This document shows, piece by piece, positions 44,843-59,500 of a stretch of DNA of 64,000 nt; position 1 is the first letter of the stretch, and the number at the start of each line of letters is the position of its first letter. A model generated the notes under the pieces. It saw only the letters and a program-made list of their open reading frames with translations, was not told the DNA's origin and searched no databases. The position numbers and the translations under genes are program-made. The stretch comes from Petunia secreta (taxonomy: Eukaryota > Streptophyta > Magnoliopsida > Solanales > Solanaceae), in NCBI GenBank assembly GCA_029990175.1, contig JARKIP010000557.1:62001-126000 (forward strand). Direction: 5' to 3'.

Positions 44843-45701
44843 GGGTTTTTTACACTATATATCCATGAAATTCAAAGTATTTACCAGTCATACTCATTAA
44901 AAATTACACTACCCGTGAAACTAAAAGTATTTACTCAACCTACCTATTTATTACTGTATACCTTTGTTATACCTTATGGGTGTATACCTTTAAGGTATAC
45001 TGCATAATAATAGTATACAAGTCTAGATATGGGTATATACCTTTAAGATATATTGCATAAATAATACTAATATACAAGTCTAGATGGGTAAGACATGTAA
45101 ATAGTTTAGGGGTTTTCACAAACTATACAATCTAACACTCTTTCTTACACTAAAATGTCAACATTTTCCCATTTTCATAATATAGCAACATTTTTTTTTC
45201 AAAACATAGCAAAATACAAATAAAAGGGTGATAAAACCCTAGATCCACCTCCTACCACCCCCAGCCCCCACCCCATCACTGCCACCACTGCCGCCCATCA
45301 GCCACCGGTCATCCGTCGCCGGTATTTTTATTTTTTTTGTAGATCTGGGTGTATTTTCACTGTATGGACAGTGTATACATTGTGCATACAATGAAAATAC
45401 AGTAGATACAGACACATACACTTATTCTAGTGTGTATATTCCATATATAGGCATTGTATGGTCATTGTATGCACGTTCATTCACCGTACATACATACAAA
45501 CACAAAAATCGATACGTGTTGTATTTTTATTGTATGACAAGTGTATATTCATTGTATGTCTGGTGTATAATCACTGTATATACAGTACATATACCGGGGA
45601 TACAATGAAAATACACATGGCATACATTATATTTCATACAGTCCACAAACACCAAACATACACCACAATCACCGTGGTTCCGCCGTATCCACTGGAAAAT
45701 T

Positions 45702-45739
<38 letters not shown>

Positions 45740-45845
45740 GAACAAAGCAGTTGCACCACCGGATCTCACCGGACCAGCCACCATATACTACATATATACA
45801 TATTTCAGATCTGGAAAACCACCCACCATAACTTGTATTCACCGG

Positions 45846-45888
<43 letters not shown>

Positions 45889-46355
45889 AATCGAAGAGAT
45901 CCGGTGACACCTAGATCCACAGCGCCGTCGTCGACGAAGGAACCTAGATCCGCCAACGACGACGCAGCAGACACCAGAAGAAACAGAAACTGTGGATCTG
46001 CAACGGCACGTCTTGGATCTGCAGCGATGACGGCGCAACAACGAGGATGGGGCGGCAATGACTGGCCGGGAAAAACAATGTGGGAGGGGGGGGGGGGGGG
46101 AAGAGAGAGTGGAGAGAAGAGAGAAAAAAGGGATTAAGATTTTTTTTAGTTGTGATATGTTTGGTAGCATTTTTTAAAATGTTGCTACGTTTGGTAAAGT
46201 GACAAAATGTTGCTATGTTTTTAAAAAATATGCCCTAAAATGACATACAGTGTAATTTAGCCAATAGTTTATAGATAGGGCTTGTAAATATAAAATTTAA
46301 GGGATAGAGGTGGGTAAATATTTTGATTTTGATGAGTATTTTCGTAAACCCATCC
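44843..46355. mobile_element. non-autonomous Mutator-like element (copy B)
   Basis: The 1513-bp element is bounded by the identical 9-bp sequence TAATAACAT at 44834-44842 and 46356-46364. The left end GGGTTTTTTACACTATATAT faces GGATGGGTTTACGAAAATAC on the other strand. AAAATGTTGCTA/ATAGCAACATTTT words in inverted order lie inside both ends (45180-45215 and 46170-46220), as in copy A. The interior has TGTAT-rich repeats (44950-45660), two A runs of about 34 bases (45703 and 45853 onward), a GC-rich gene-like part (45900-46080) and a G run (46086-46100). Frames of poly-Lys or poly-Phe type across the A runs are artefacts. Confidence 0.85.
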
Positions 46356-46364
46356 TAATAACAT

Positions 46365-47505
46365 GAGGGTAGATAAAAGTTAAATCCACCAATATAACCA
46401 AACTGAATCAAGTTAAATCCACCAATATAAAAACTTAATTCTTCACAGGAGAACACAATTACAAAGAGGGGCCTCGAAAAAAACTTCCATATTTGCTCTG
46501 CATGTACATTGATTCACTCAACAACTTAATTTCCTGATCATCACATCGTCTGATCACTGATGCCAATCACCACATCAGCCAATCATCCAAGTCCTTGCAA
46601 AATATCCTCTCTTTTCATAAAGCTGCTTGTCATAAGGTAAGCAAGAGATTCTACAACCTACTAATGAATCAGATTAAATAAGGTGCGACTTCCACCAGTT
46701 CCAATTTTCATTCTGGAGAAAAGCCCTTACGATATACATGTGGTTGAACTCGTGGTCCATATCTCATGCATGAGCCCAACTGTTATCGAGAAGCATCGAG
46801 GTAAATACACCATGTCAAGCAAGAAATGCTGAGCATGAATTGGAGTAAGTTACTAGTTCCTACACAAGCAGAATATCTCAGCCTCTCAGGAAAGTAGCAA
46901 CCATCTGGCTTTAAGTAGAGCACCTGCTCTGTCATCATGAAGCTAAGTAGTGAGCACATTAGCTGGGAAGAGACTTGATTGATCATTTAGTTCTTCCAGA
47001 GCAGAAATTACATTGTCTCAGGAAGCAGCGACCATTAGGCTCTAAGTGGAGCACCTTTTTGTCATCTTGAAGCTGGGTGGTGAGCATGTTAGTTGGAAAG
47101 CGACTTGATTGATAATTTAGTACTTCCACAACAATCTTGCCCAATACTGCACCGCGTATGTCCCTCAGCTCAAACTTTTGGTGATATGAGGAAGAATAAC
47201 CATTCCTTTTCAAATGGAGACATTAAGTTTTTCTTTCTTTTCATTTTTCTTTTGATATGTGAGACATAGAGGTCTTCTCAAGAGTTAAAACAGATCTCAC
47301 AGGGTACCTCTAAAAGCACCAAGAAGCACACTTCATCATATCTTTTCCCCCGTTCGCCATAGCATTTCCAATATCAGTGCTATGCTCGTGATTTTCCTAG
47401 ACTCAGATAATTCACAATGCCAGTATTTGATGCTTTGATAAGGAGGAACGTTAAGCTCCCACATATCGAGCATGTGAAAAATATGATGTCAAGCACTTCT
47501 ATATT
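46365..47505. other. 3' flank of the AAE19-like gene with a tandem duplication
   Basis: Lies downstream of the AAE19 stop on the minus strand and may be partly its 3' untranslated region. Two copies of a roughly 131-bp unit lie at about 46853-46985 and 46986-47131. Shared words include CTCAGGAA and AAGTRGAGCACCT, and both copies end TTGATTGAT(C/A)ATTTAG. Minus-strand frames of 76 and 67 codons cross them (47213-46983 and 46986-46783), and no known domain is seen. Confidence 0.45.
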
Positions 47506-50500
47506 CTAAGTTGGTATTTCTTCCTCGAGTCTAATGCAGTGCACATAGTCATCCCTGCAACCAACAAATATTTTCCCACCAATCATCACAGGGGAGGAGA
47601 AGATGTCTCCTCCAAGTTCCAACCTGGCAAATTCCCGCACCATATCACAAGGTTGATTTGCTCCATCAGAATTCAAACTGACTTGAAGAACATGTACACT
47701 TCCAGAACTGGAGCAAACACAGACTAACCTGCAAAGACGTATAAACATCGATTGAATTTCTTGTTGACTTATCATAGAATTTTCATTGCATGATCAAACT
47801 ACAATATATTACCTTTGAGACAGACAGGAATCAATACATGCAAACAGCAAGTGCTCATCAACATAGGCAGATGAAATGATTGGATTTCCAACATCATGCT
47901 TCCAGAATAAATCACCATTTTCCTAGAAAAATACGAAACCCCATCAGCATGATCAAAGATTTCGTGCAATGATGTTGATTTATACTATGTATCTCAATCT
48001 ATATAATGGGAATATGAGCCTGGCATCTCTAAGAAAAGTTTAGATATTCTTCTGAATGGTACAGCTTCAGTTATATGCATCACCAACCCATAAAGTACAA
48101 ATAGTAAGATCTAGAAATCATGATACTCAGACTACTACACAACCCTAAGCTTTGCCTTACTAGAGACACTTAAAACTTCTTTCAGATTGTGTACAAATTA
48201 GTAAGGAGAATGTGCATTTTGAACAGTATGCTCTATATAGTACGTGAATAATCATTAACGTCATAAGAGTAAGCTGTGCAAGAACAACTGAAAGTCAAGC
48301 TGTTACCAAATCAAAGGAGTAGATAACGCCATCCCTTGAGCAAACAAGCACCTGTAGAGATTAAAAAGGAGAACGTCCATACTTGCGAGCATTTAGATTT
48401 TGAAATACTAAACTGGAAAATAAGAAAGGCTTTGGGATTGTCAAGAATGGAAAACAAAAGCAAGTAGAAATACAGTTTTGAAAGGCCTAATATATCTTTA
48501 TTTACATGGTGAAAGTTTTAGGGTTACAGAAATGGTGATTAAGAAGTGGTAAGGTCTTTTCACCAACTGAAAATAGAAGTGGAAAAAAAACTGGAAGTAA
48601 AGATAATCAATGTCAAAAACAAAACTGGGCCAAAAAGTTTTAGATATTGAGAAATTGGACTGAGGTTCATAAAGCTGCAACGCCTTTACTTAATGGTAGA
48701 CATCCTATTCCTTCTAATTCGAAGCAAACACTGGGCAGGAAGGATAGCCATCAAAGGAATTTTAGATCTGATGTTTGGTTTTTAAACGTATAGCTTAACC
48801 CTCCATCCTTACCCTCATAAAGGAAAGGGATACCGTGTGAACCCTAAGGGGTCGTTTGGTTTGATGGACTAGTTATACATGGATTGTAATACAGGGACTA
48901 ATAATACAGGGATTAATATTACATGGATTAATAATACGGGGATTAAATTTATCCAGTGTTTGGTTCATTGGAGATAAAAGTTATCATTTAATATATTTGA
49001 TTTATTTTTAAACTAAAAAGTAATGAATTTACAATTATATCCTTTGATGATTGACTTTTATTGGTTTCTAGGAAAATGGGAAGGATATTGTTGTCATTTG
49101 TTACTTTATCCATGTATAACTAATACATGTATTAGTTATGCCACCTTGGTGGAGGGACAAAATAATACACCAATTGGTGTATTATTTAATGCATGTATTA
49201 GTTATACCTCTTTCAAAATACCAACCAAACAAGGGATTAAATTTAATACATGGATTAATATACCCAATGCAACAAACCAAACGTCCCCTAAGAATCTACA
49301 ACATCATGACTTTCATCCCAGTTCCTCTCAACCAAACAGTTCAGTATTTCACCTATGCAAGATCAAAGGAGTAGGCAATGTGATCAATCCAGCTTGTGAC
49401 TAAGCTTCCTTCTGGATGGTTATCAGTGTGGGTGGTGTGTATCAGATTTACAACAGGAGAAGATATTATAGGGAAAAAAAATCACCTGTGAAGGTAGTGA
49501 ACGAGAGATGCAGGGCCCAGCAAATATTGGGCCAGTCGTACTCACCTATTCCACCAAATATAATACATATATAAATACATAATCAAATGATGAAAATGAA
49601 AAGGACAACTCAAATAGATGGACAAACAAGTATAGCAATTAACTAAAGATCATCTGTCCTACTTCATTTGGTATTAAAGAACATATGTTTTAAGTCAAGC
49701 AGAATATGTTTTCATGCTCCATTTAATTTTTCAGGCACCATCCTAATCCTAATTACAGATTCTCAGACTCCAACCATGGCAATGAGAAAACGTTCGTATC
49801 TCAACTCTAAAAAGGTCAGCTTTCAGATCGTGTAAAAGGGTAAGATTATTTCAAAAAAATTACCATTGAAAGGGAAGAAGGTTTCAAAGAAAGGGATCAC
49901 AAATATTTTGATGGACAAAAATCTATCTATGATTGATGGGACAAAAATGAAATGCACAACTTGACTTAAGGTTTTACGTGAAAAGCCACGTTGAGTTTCA
50001 GTGCTGTGGAAGATCTTGTTCTTCTATTTTAATTTGCCTCTTTTGTGGCGCTTTTAACGAGTTCAGTTTTACCACTACAAGAGACCCTCCTTACATCCAA
50101 GTAACAAGAGGGAATGATTGGAGTTCAAGGAGATTAACGCTGTTCTACCTTCCAGACGACAGATCCCCCAATATCCAGTGCAACAACACTTCCATCCACC
50201 AAGCAACATAAAACTGCAATACAACAAGCTAAGTTGTTATGTAATTGATTTCTGAAGCACAGACCAAAACAGCATGTGCTATCAATTTTAACTAAATTTA
50301 GACAGTGACGCATAACATCATTAAAAATGTGAAAGAATCTGAGTCGAATCAAAAACTTTAAGACAATAGGTGTACCCCTAGACCTTTATACACTGCTCTG
50401 GAGGACTTTATACACCCTATGTAAGATTTTGTATATCTCCAAGACCCCCTACAATATGTGACCCAATCCAGGGTTCACATATAGGCTCAGACTATGGGTG

Positions 50501-53500
50501 AGAAAATGGACTGCCCAAGTGTTTCCCTTTGGAAGCCCTCACATGCCATATATAGAAGTTTTGTATATCTCTAAAACCTTCTCCACACGTGACGATTATA
50601 GAGTTTACATGGGCTAAAAATCAAACTTAAGGATGCTACAATTAGCTGATCAAAGATTGGCTCTCATGAGATGCGAAAAATCCGAAAAACCAACCAAAAT
50701 AATATGGAGTGGTGTAGTAGCCTAAGACGTTTATAAATCCTTGAAAGCCATTATAAATGTTGAATGTTGTGTATATCTAACAAAGGGCATCCACAGCAAA
50801 TGAACTTTAATAGAAAGACACAATTGCATTTGTTTGCAAAAATAAAAGATCAAATTAAAAAGAAAAACAATAACAAGAATTGCAAACTTGTATTAGGTTC
50901 AATAACTAACTAAAAGGTAAAACTCTTATTTGCGGCAGCAAGTTGAAAAAAAAAAAAAAAATTGAAACGTTTTTCAAGTTTTATCAACTTTGGTTCAAGT
51001 CTTTTTCAAGCTCTATCGTTTTCCAAACATAACTTCATCTTCAAAACAAAGAGTGGAAAAATATTTCCTCAGTTTTCCAAACAAACGCAGCTTTCCTTGT
51101 AGAACAAGCGGCAATTTGAATCAAAAACCAAGAACTGTCAAGAATTACTAGTTATAACCAAATGGTATTGCTTTAAATTTTTAATCTCTCAGGTCTTTAC
51201 CAATCAAGCAAACAGAGAAATATAAAAATAAAAAATAATTAAAAAAAAAAAGCCAGAACAAATTGATAAGGACACACAAAACAAGTACCATTTCCGGATG
51301 AAGGGTTGATTGAAAGTGACCCAAAAATAGGAACTCCCAACTCTTTTACCCATAGTTGACCAAATGGCAGAGCCTGCAGAACGAAATTGCTTAACAGGCT
51401 TGTAAAGAAGCAAGATTGGCAAAATTACAAAAAGTATAAACGTTTGGATATATCGAATAAAACTAAGCTTACGCTTCTGATACATGGAATAATGCATATC
51501 ATCCCAACCAATCCCTCTCCAAGAGTGGCGGGTTGGCAAAGCAAAGAGGAGAAAAGATGGAAAGAAGAGAAATACGTTAAGAGAAATATTCTATGTTAAG
51601 TTCTATAATGTACAGGCCCTGCATGCCATAGAGACACAGAGGCAAATGATAAAGGTCTCATCATATTCAAGACAAACACATTCTTATTTTGGATGACCGA
51701 GATATCTGTCTGAGGCCAACCTTCAAGACCAACCACACCATCGAAACACAGGGATAATGGGCCCGCCCCTCTACCCCTCTCCACTTAAAAACCAGACTTA
51801 GATCGCATGGCGCAGGGCTCGAATCTGTGACCTAAGTCACCAGTCCCTCAACCTTTGCCACTTGAGCCAAGTCTTAGGGGACCAAGCTTTAAGACGACCA
51901 ATCTTCTCGTTTGGTGCTACTTTATCGGTATAACATCCCACTTTAGTTTCACCATATGGTAACGGAATTATCTCTCAGGTACCAGTACAGGCAGTACTGT
52001 GTAGAGCAGTCATCTTGTAAACCGTAGCCTAACGGGAAACAAAGTGAGTTGTGCTTTTGTTACAGTCTGTTGACACAGTAGATAAATTTGTAACAAAAGT
52101 ATGATATGACGGTAACATATGGTATAACGTTTTTTTTTGAAGAAGAAGAAGAAGAAGAAGGAAAACATATGGTATAACTTAAGAAATCATAAATATGACA
52201 ATGATTGTAAAAGTAACATTACTTTTCAAAAGCAATTAAAAGAGTGGTATCATGTATTAAGAGCTCAACTTGTCCAAAAGATTCTGTTAAAAGCAAGAGA
52301 TGAGATGTTCCGATAGTTCGTAGACGTATATCATTAGAAGAAACATAAATTGTATTGTTACCTCACTCAAATAAAAAAGAAACACAAACTAGGTCAGTGG
52401 GTGGGGATTAGATTGAGGTTAAATTTTGATAGACTGAAAGAGGAGTAGGCCCAGGATATGGACCAGCATCAGGGTAGGCAGTGTACATCATACCCCTTGG
52501 GGTGCGGCCCTTCCCCGGACCCAGTGTGAACACGGGATGCTTTGTGCACCTGGCTGCCCTTTTCTTTTTGGAGAGAGAAGGTTCATAAGCTGCATAAACT
52601 GTTGCCAAAATAAGTTGTTATCAACAAAGCCATAGCATTTGTAACTTTTTGGGAGGCTGTATCCCAAGAAAAATCATTTAATAAATCTTGGTTGAAGTTT
52701 CTGGTTGAGATACTTAACGAGGTTGGTGAAACCAATAAATCTTGGTTGAAGTTTCTGGATGAGATACTTAACAAAGTTGGTACAACCAAACAATGCACCA
52801 AACGAGCATGGAAGAACAGAAAAAGGACTTTGATCTAGATCAAGAACAAACGAGGACTCTTGCTTTGCATTAAGCTTCATCCTGCACATAGTATAAGGAT
52901 TTTACCTTTTACATATTGTTTATAACTGCGTAACTTTCTATGAGGATTATAGATTATTAAGGGATTTCTAACATTCTCAGATTATTACAATATAAATGTT
53001 TGATTGAAATGAAACTAGTATCCCCTTTTTCCCCGAATAATTAATTACAAAATAAAGTTAAAAGATATATCTTCATATTGTTTCTTCCAGCACTATAATG
53101 ATAAAAACACGTCAGCACCAGGCTCTGCCGAGAGCCACAAAACAAAATGCCTCACATAATAGAGACATTATTGCTGGCAAGGTCTCGTCTCACACCTTAA
53201 AATGAGACCACACCATATCAATATAAATCTATGGAATATGCAAATTGTTTCATGAGGTATTGATTTGTGATGTGTGGATGGTCCCAAATTACTTTTCTTC
53301 CACTTGGTCCTTCATAGTCTATATTTCATAGGAAAATAAGAAAACTGTAACCGAAAGAGATATAAATACAACTCCTTACCCTGACAAATAGCGCTGTTAC
53401 TCTGCCACTAGTGGATGCCACATAGAGTTTTTCATGCACCTAAAAGAAAAAGTTTAAGAATATAAGAAGAAAGGCTTCTAAAGAAGGCAGAAGATCTGTG

Positions 53501-56500
53501 ATTAGTGCTTAGATGTAGCAGAAGTGGTAAAGATAATCGTTCCATAGCAGCCTGGTACACAGCAAAAGTATATAATGACATGCAATATATGGTAACATCT
53601 TATCAGGTCTCTAACAAAAATTGCTTCATCTGTGCACAATTTTATTGTCATGGAAGTTGGAAAATGAGGAATTAGGGGCATAAAATAAAACCATTCTCTC
53701 TCATGGATCTCAAGGAAGATTTCACTAATTAGCCTTCTGAGTAATGTAGAGCAACAAGTTAGCATGTTATGGAAAAGGCTAAAGTTCGAAAAGAATGGGC
53801 AAGTCAATCTACAAAGAAGGCTATTTGAAACCACCTCATCAAGTGCAGGTGCACCAAATATGCTACCGCCACATGGAATTTTGTACGCACAATAGTGATT
53901 CTTATAATCAAGGGCATAGAGATTATGGTCATGCGATCCACACCTGCAGTCAATTGTATGAAGATAATACAATGAGTTATATAGTTGCAGTAAACAAAAG
54001 CTAATTGTCCCAAGATGGCAAGAAATTTGGGGATTCCGTTAAAGAAAAATCATTTCTTTTATTAAGTAACCAAATTTTATCTACATAAAAGGCTCATAAA
54101 ATGCCCGTATACAAAAAGAACAAAATGTGGTTTTCTACAAATAACACCCAATCCTCTATACTAACAGGAATCTCATGGGTGCACCAAAAAGACAAAAGAG
54201 TTAAAAGGCTATTTCTTACAAGTACAAAGTCCCTCTCTATACCCTCAAAAGCTCTCATATTTCTTTCTCTCCAAATGGTTCGCATAAGTGCTAAAGGAGC
54301 AACATCCGACACTCTACGTCTTCTTTTCCTCCTCCAAAAAGTCCAACTGAGCATTAGCTCTTTACCAAACAATAAACCGTTAGAGCACACGTATCAGTTA
54401 ATTCTCATCTATAATAACTCTATTATGACTGGAACCCAATAGAGAAATACATATTATTCTAATGGGAAACAGAGGCCATTTTCGACTTATATGGCTTTAT
54501 TGTCTCATCCATAGAAGAGCTTGTTTGCAATTATGTTGCGTGGGCTCTTCATTTGCCTTGACATACTCCTGTCAAATAGGGCCTTGACATGGCTATAGTG
54601 CTTACACTTAAGGGCCGTTTGATAACATATATTAGACGGAAACAAATCATCATACAAAACTCAAAATTGAGATAATCCATTATATTTTGAGTTTTCTTGT
54701 CAACATTTTCGTTTCACGCATAAATAAGTAACCAATTATCAAATATAATGGATTGATTTATAATGCAAAAGAAGGTGAAATAGGAATACACGTATTACCT
54801 ATACATAGAAAAAAAGGAACCTAAATTGGCAAAAACATCCTAAAGCAAGCTATCTTATTTTATTTAAGGTATCCAATGGAATAATGCTAGTATTTGTACA
54901 ACAAAATTTCTCAAGTTTCTGAAGTTCATGTACATGTATACTAATCATTAACGCAAAATTTTAATAAAATTTTGGTGTGCCGAAATTTAGTTTTTCATGC
55001 AAGGAAGAAGATTTTCGACATCCTACGTTGAGTTTTATCCAACCATAGTTTTCTAGGCAACAAATGAGTGATGTATATTCCAAGATTAATTATTATTAGA
55101 AAACAAATTTCTATCCAATTTGAAGTCAAATACATGCTTTGTACTATGTATTATAACTAGTTTGTAACATAATGAACCAAATATTTGACAATAAATGCAT
55201 ATGCACTAAATAACCAATGACTATTATTCACCATAACATAGTTCCTACATTGCCCACACGCAGCTTGTCCATGAACCAAACAACCCTAAAAACTTTTTAA
55301 ATAATTAGAACGTACCCTTCCAGATACTCAACTCTACAACCCCATATAACACAGGTTCTTCATAGAGGTTTGCAACTCTTAGGTTCCAATTTTTATTGCA
55401 ATGCCATACCCGAAAAAAGGTGATTATTAAAACCCAAAAAGAGAGAATGTTTGACAAGTGTTGAGGAAAGGAAAAAGAAGAAATGATAAGCCAATGATAA
55501 GCTATAGCAGACTTTATAGCTCGCTAGACCATCTCAGACACTGCATCAGATAATAAAATCATGCCAAAGTTCTTCACTTTCTCTTTAGTTCTTAGTTCTA
55601 AGCTAATGAGCTCCAGCTAATTCTAGGACATCAACAGGTACTTGTACTATTGAAAGACTTCATCTACAGAGCTACATGCGCTCTCCGTTATTCTAGGCGT
55701 CAATTGGCACTTGGACAGTTGAAGGACTCAACCCAAAAAGAACCATGGACTCTCAATAATTCTAGGAAATCAGCCAGTTAAACCATTGAAAGCTTGATCC
55801 ACGCAGCAAACCTGGGCTGGCATCAGAAGAAATGGAACCTAGCTGGTTCTATTTCCCCAGCTTTTCTGTGATAGGTACCAGCATCCAGCTGGTAAAGCAC
55901 AAAATGAATTTGGAGGATGAGATCACTAGGACACTGTAATAAAACAAATCACTTGAGGTATTTCATTTGAGATAGAAATTAAATGGAATCTCCAGAAAAT
56001 GTAAGGACATTAAGAAGCCAAAATATTATAACTCCAATCCTTTTGCTGTATTGGGTTTTTCCCTTCCCAAGCCCCCTCTCAAAAGTTGAAATGACAGACA
56101 CATTTACACCGATATGCCAGCAGAGAAGATATAGATAATCTTCAGATGTAGAAAAAATATACAATTTTTATTAACCAGTTACATAAGCTTCCTGACAAAA
56201 CAACAGTGGTTAAAGAAAAGAGTTTACCAGACCAAGTGCCTCTCTTTGTCAACGACTGGCTGTGATTTAACCTTAAAAATTCACAAGTCGAGCACAAAAG
56301 TAAACATCAAACAACAGTCAACAGAAAAAACCTAAGTGAAATAGGGAGAAAGCAAATTTCCAACAGACTATCATGATTACAACTAAGTGATTAACTATCT
56401 ATTCCAGTTAATCACAAAAACCACTGTATAAGATTCACCTCTTGTAAGTTGTAAGAACACGTCAATATATTTTAAAGGAACCTATTATACTTTAGGACTT

Positions 56501-59500
56501 TGTGGCAGCTAAAATGCATCATTTTAATGGTAGCTTAATAGATCAAGCTAAATCCTTCTCGAATCATGGTATCAATCGATCATTATTTCAATGGAAACGG
56601 TAATCAACATGCTATCATTTACAGATACCATAAATCTAATCATACCTCTCCATGTGTTTGGAAATTCCAACAAGGGACGCCATCAGAAAATTTCAAGAAA
56701 TAAATTTTCCCATCATAGCATCCAACAACAACCTGTAAGAGAGATCCCTGTCAGCAGATGTAAACTAACAAACTAGAAAACTACGATAGAAAATGTTAAC
56801 ATCTCTAACCTGAGAAAAGTCATCTAGGATTGCTGCGGAACTCTCAATGCGTCCTTGTAATTTGATCTCCCACAAAACAAGACCACTAAACACAGTTGAA
56901 GTGCAGTACAGTCAAATGAATTTCATCTTCCAATTAAGAAAACATCTCTAGTTAAGCATAAAATTACTCATACAACAATAAAGAAGCGGAAAGCTAGGGT
57001 CGAGAACAAAGAAATAGACTCAACAATGCAGCCATCCAGTAAGCATTGCTTTGGAGCAGTCCACTAGGAAGTCATGTTTTTTCACAACTCATGCAACAAA
57101 GTTCAAGACTAAAACAAGCAAGCATACAAGATGGTAGGCAGAACCAAATTTTGAATAACAAATGGCAAACACAGAAGAATCATATGCAAACAACACATAT
57201 GAACAGCTGAAACTAAAAGAAGTGAGAAGCCTCCACTCTAGAAGAAGACCCTATTTGTTTGTCCTTCACGCACTGTTTTGATCTTTTCTTATTTTTCACT
57301 ACCACATTCATCCTAGACAAAGATGAAGAGTTACCTTGTTGCATCAATGCAAAAGAATTTGTGGGAGTGAGCTCCGATAAATAGATAAACACTTCTTTCC
57401 TTTATTACAACTAGTGGTGATGCATCAACACAAGACTCCATGTAGACCGTCCATTGTTCTCGCATGAAACCTCTTTTATCACTTGGAACTTCCCAAGGCA
57501 ACAAAGATTGGCAATGGTAGCCCCCACATACGGCATCATGCCTTACTTTGTTGCACCGGCTGTATGAACATGAGACCTGCGTCCAACTTGAACCATTCAT
57601 ATCTCTTCCATAAACATCTTTGGGATCAGTAAGCAAATCCGAATCCATTTTCAAACGTTTAATGGGATAGTCATGGGTGAAACTCAAAGGAGTACTGCTA
57701 TCAAGACCAGGCATCACAGATTTATTAGAAGCAGGCTTGCTTTTTTCTTGCACTTGCAAGTTCAATTTCAGCAAAGCATCAGCTCTAAGATCACCGCTAG
57801 AGGACACTTTTTTATGTAAAATGGCCTTCTGAAGTTCCAATGGAGTTGGAAAACAATACAAGTCCTTCATATTAATTCCTAGATTATAGGAGACATAAGC
57901 TGCTGATAGAGAATTGCCGCCCATCTCAAAGAAATCATCATCAAGGGATATTTTGTCACCAACCATCAAAGCATCAGAAAAAACCTGTCCAACCAAAGTT
58001 AAAGAAAGTGTAAGAAGAAACATCACCGGAAGGACACATAATATTGACTTGAGAACAAGAGGCTAAGACAATATGACAGCTCATATGCATAAAATCATTC
58101 ATTAATCAACTAACCTTAACAATGATAATGAGTCTGTTACAGTTAACTTTACTGACAAGCATAGCTTTCAAGTGTAATATTCAACTCGCAGTACTATTTA
58201 AGGTTCTATCCTCCTCTTTTCACATAGATTAGTTTCATCATTTCTAAGCCTAGCTAAGTTATAACATCATCAACTCACACCACTGCTCCAAGAGTAGATT
58301 TCCAGGCATGCTTCAAGAGTCAATCGAAGGCTTGGTCTTTTGGAGTCTTCCAGGCATGACAAGTTCACTGAGGTTCCACCTTTTGGCTCTACAGCAGCTC
58401 AAGGTATACATACATACATACATACATACATATATGTATGTATGAACCCTCTGCCACCCTTTTCCCATCAGATTAGTCGTCAGAATCTTCCCAGCTTCAC
58501 AATACATCAACCAAATAGCAGGAAAGACTTCTTATTAGCAAAAGAGGATTTTAATCTCATTTTACCTTGTTATGGTTTCATCTATTCTTTCGGTGGTAAA
58601 GGAAACATAGGCTAATGGGATAGCTTGATAGAAATCCGTGGTTAAGCAAGTGAGACATCTTGTATATATTTTTGATACAATACCAGAGTGATGTTGTAGA
58701 AAATGGACAGAAGAAAATGTTTTCTGCGAATACAGAACCTGATTACTCCCTCAAGATATTGAGAATAAAAAAGTGTTACTATTCTGGGGAAAAAAAAAAG
58801 GAAGACATACATTAAGAGCCTATAATTCTTCTAGTTACATAGATGTATTGAAAGGAAAAGCTAAGAATCCGGAGTACAGTTCCTGTTTGCATTTGGCAGG
58901 CAATATGGAACGAAAGAAACCAAGATTTTTTTACAGCAAATATGAAAATACATATACTATGAAACATAGATGTAATTTCGTTTTTAGCTTATTGGTGTAG
59001 ACAAGAAGATGTCAAAACAGTGGATGGATTGTTAAGACTTCCTCAGTTTCCTAAAGTGATGTAAAGGAACTGAGTTATGTGACTTTGGCACAGTTGCTGT
59101 GCTCTGTACATATAACTCTGAACCTTCTCAAAAAAATTAAATTCCTCTACTTACATGATTGGAAATTCAGAAACGTCAAATGCTACAGTAAAAGGATTCT
59201 TGCAATATTTACATTCTTGACAGATATCAATGAATTAAATTGTTTTATAATTAAAAAAAATAATTATAATAATATTGGACATCCTAATTAAATACCTTCC
59301 GTATAACATTAATGAGATCGATATCTCGAGTCTCTTCAATCTCAATCTGGTTACCTGCCTCAGAAGCTGCTGAAGTGGCCAAAAGCTTGTAATCCACTTT
59401 CCCCGAGGAAGACACAGGAAAAGATTCAACAAAGTAGAAATGAGCAGGAACCATTGTTGGGGGGAGTTTGCTGGCCATCCAGCTTCTAATTGAAGACTTG

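Noticed and set aside
45458..46170. Frames with poly-Lys or poly-Phe across 45700-45890
   Set aside because: Caused by two long A runs in a Mutator-like element; no domain and no gene-like codon use.
52583..52889. Minus-strand frames over the 54-bp duplication as an extra AAE19 exon
   Set aside because: They do not match any part of the propeller, and the exons on both sides already join in phase.
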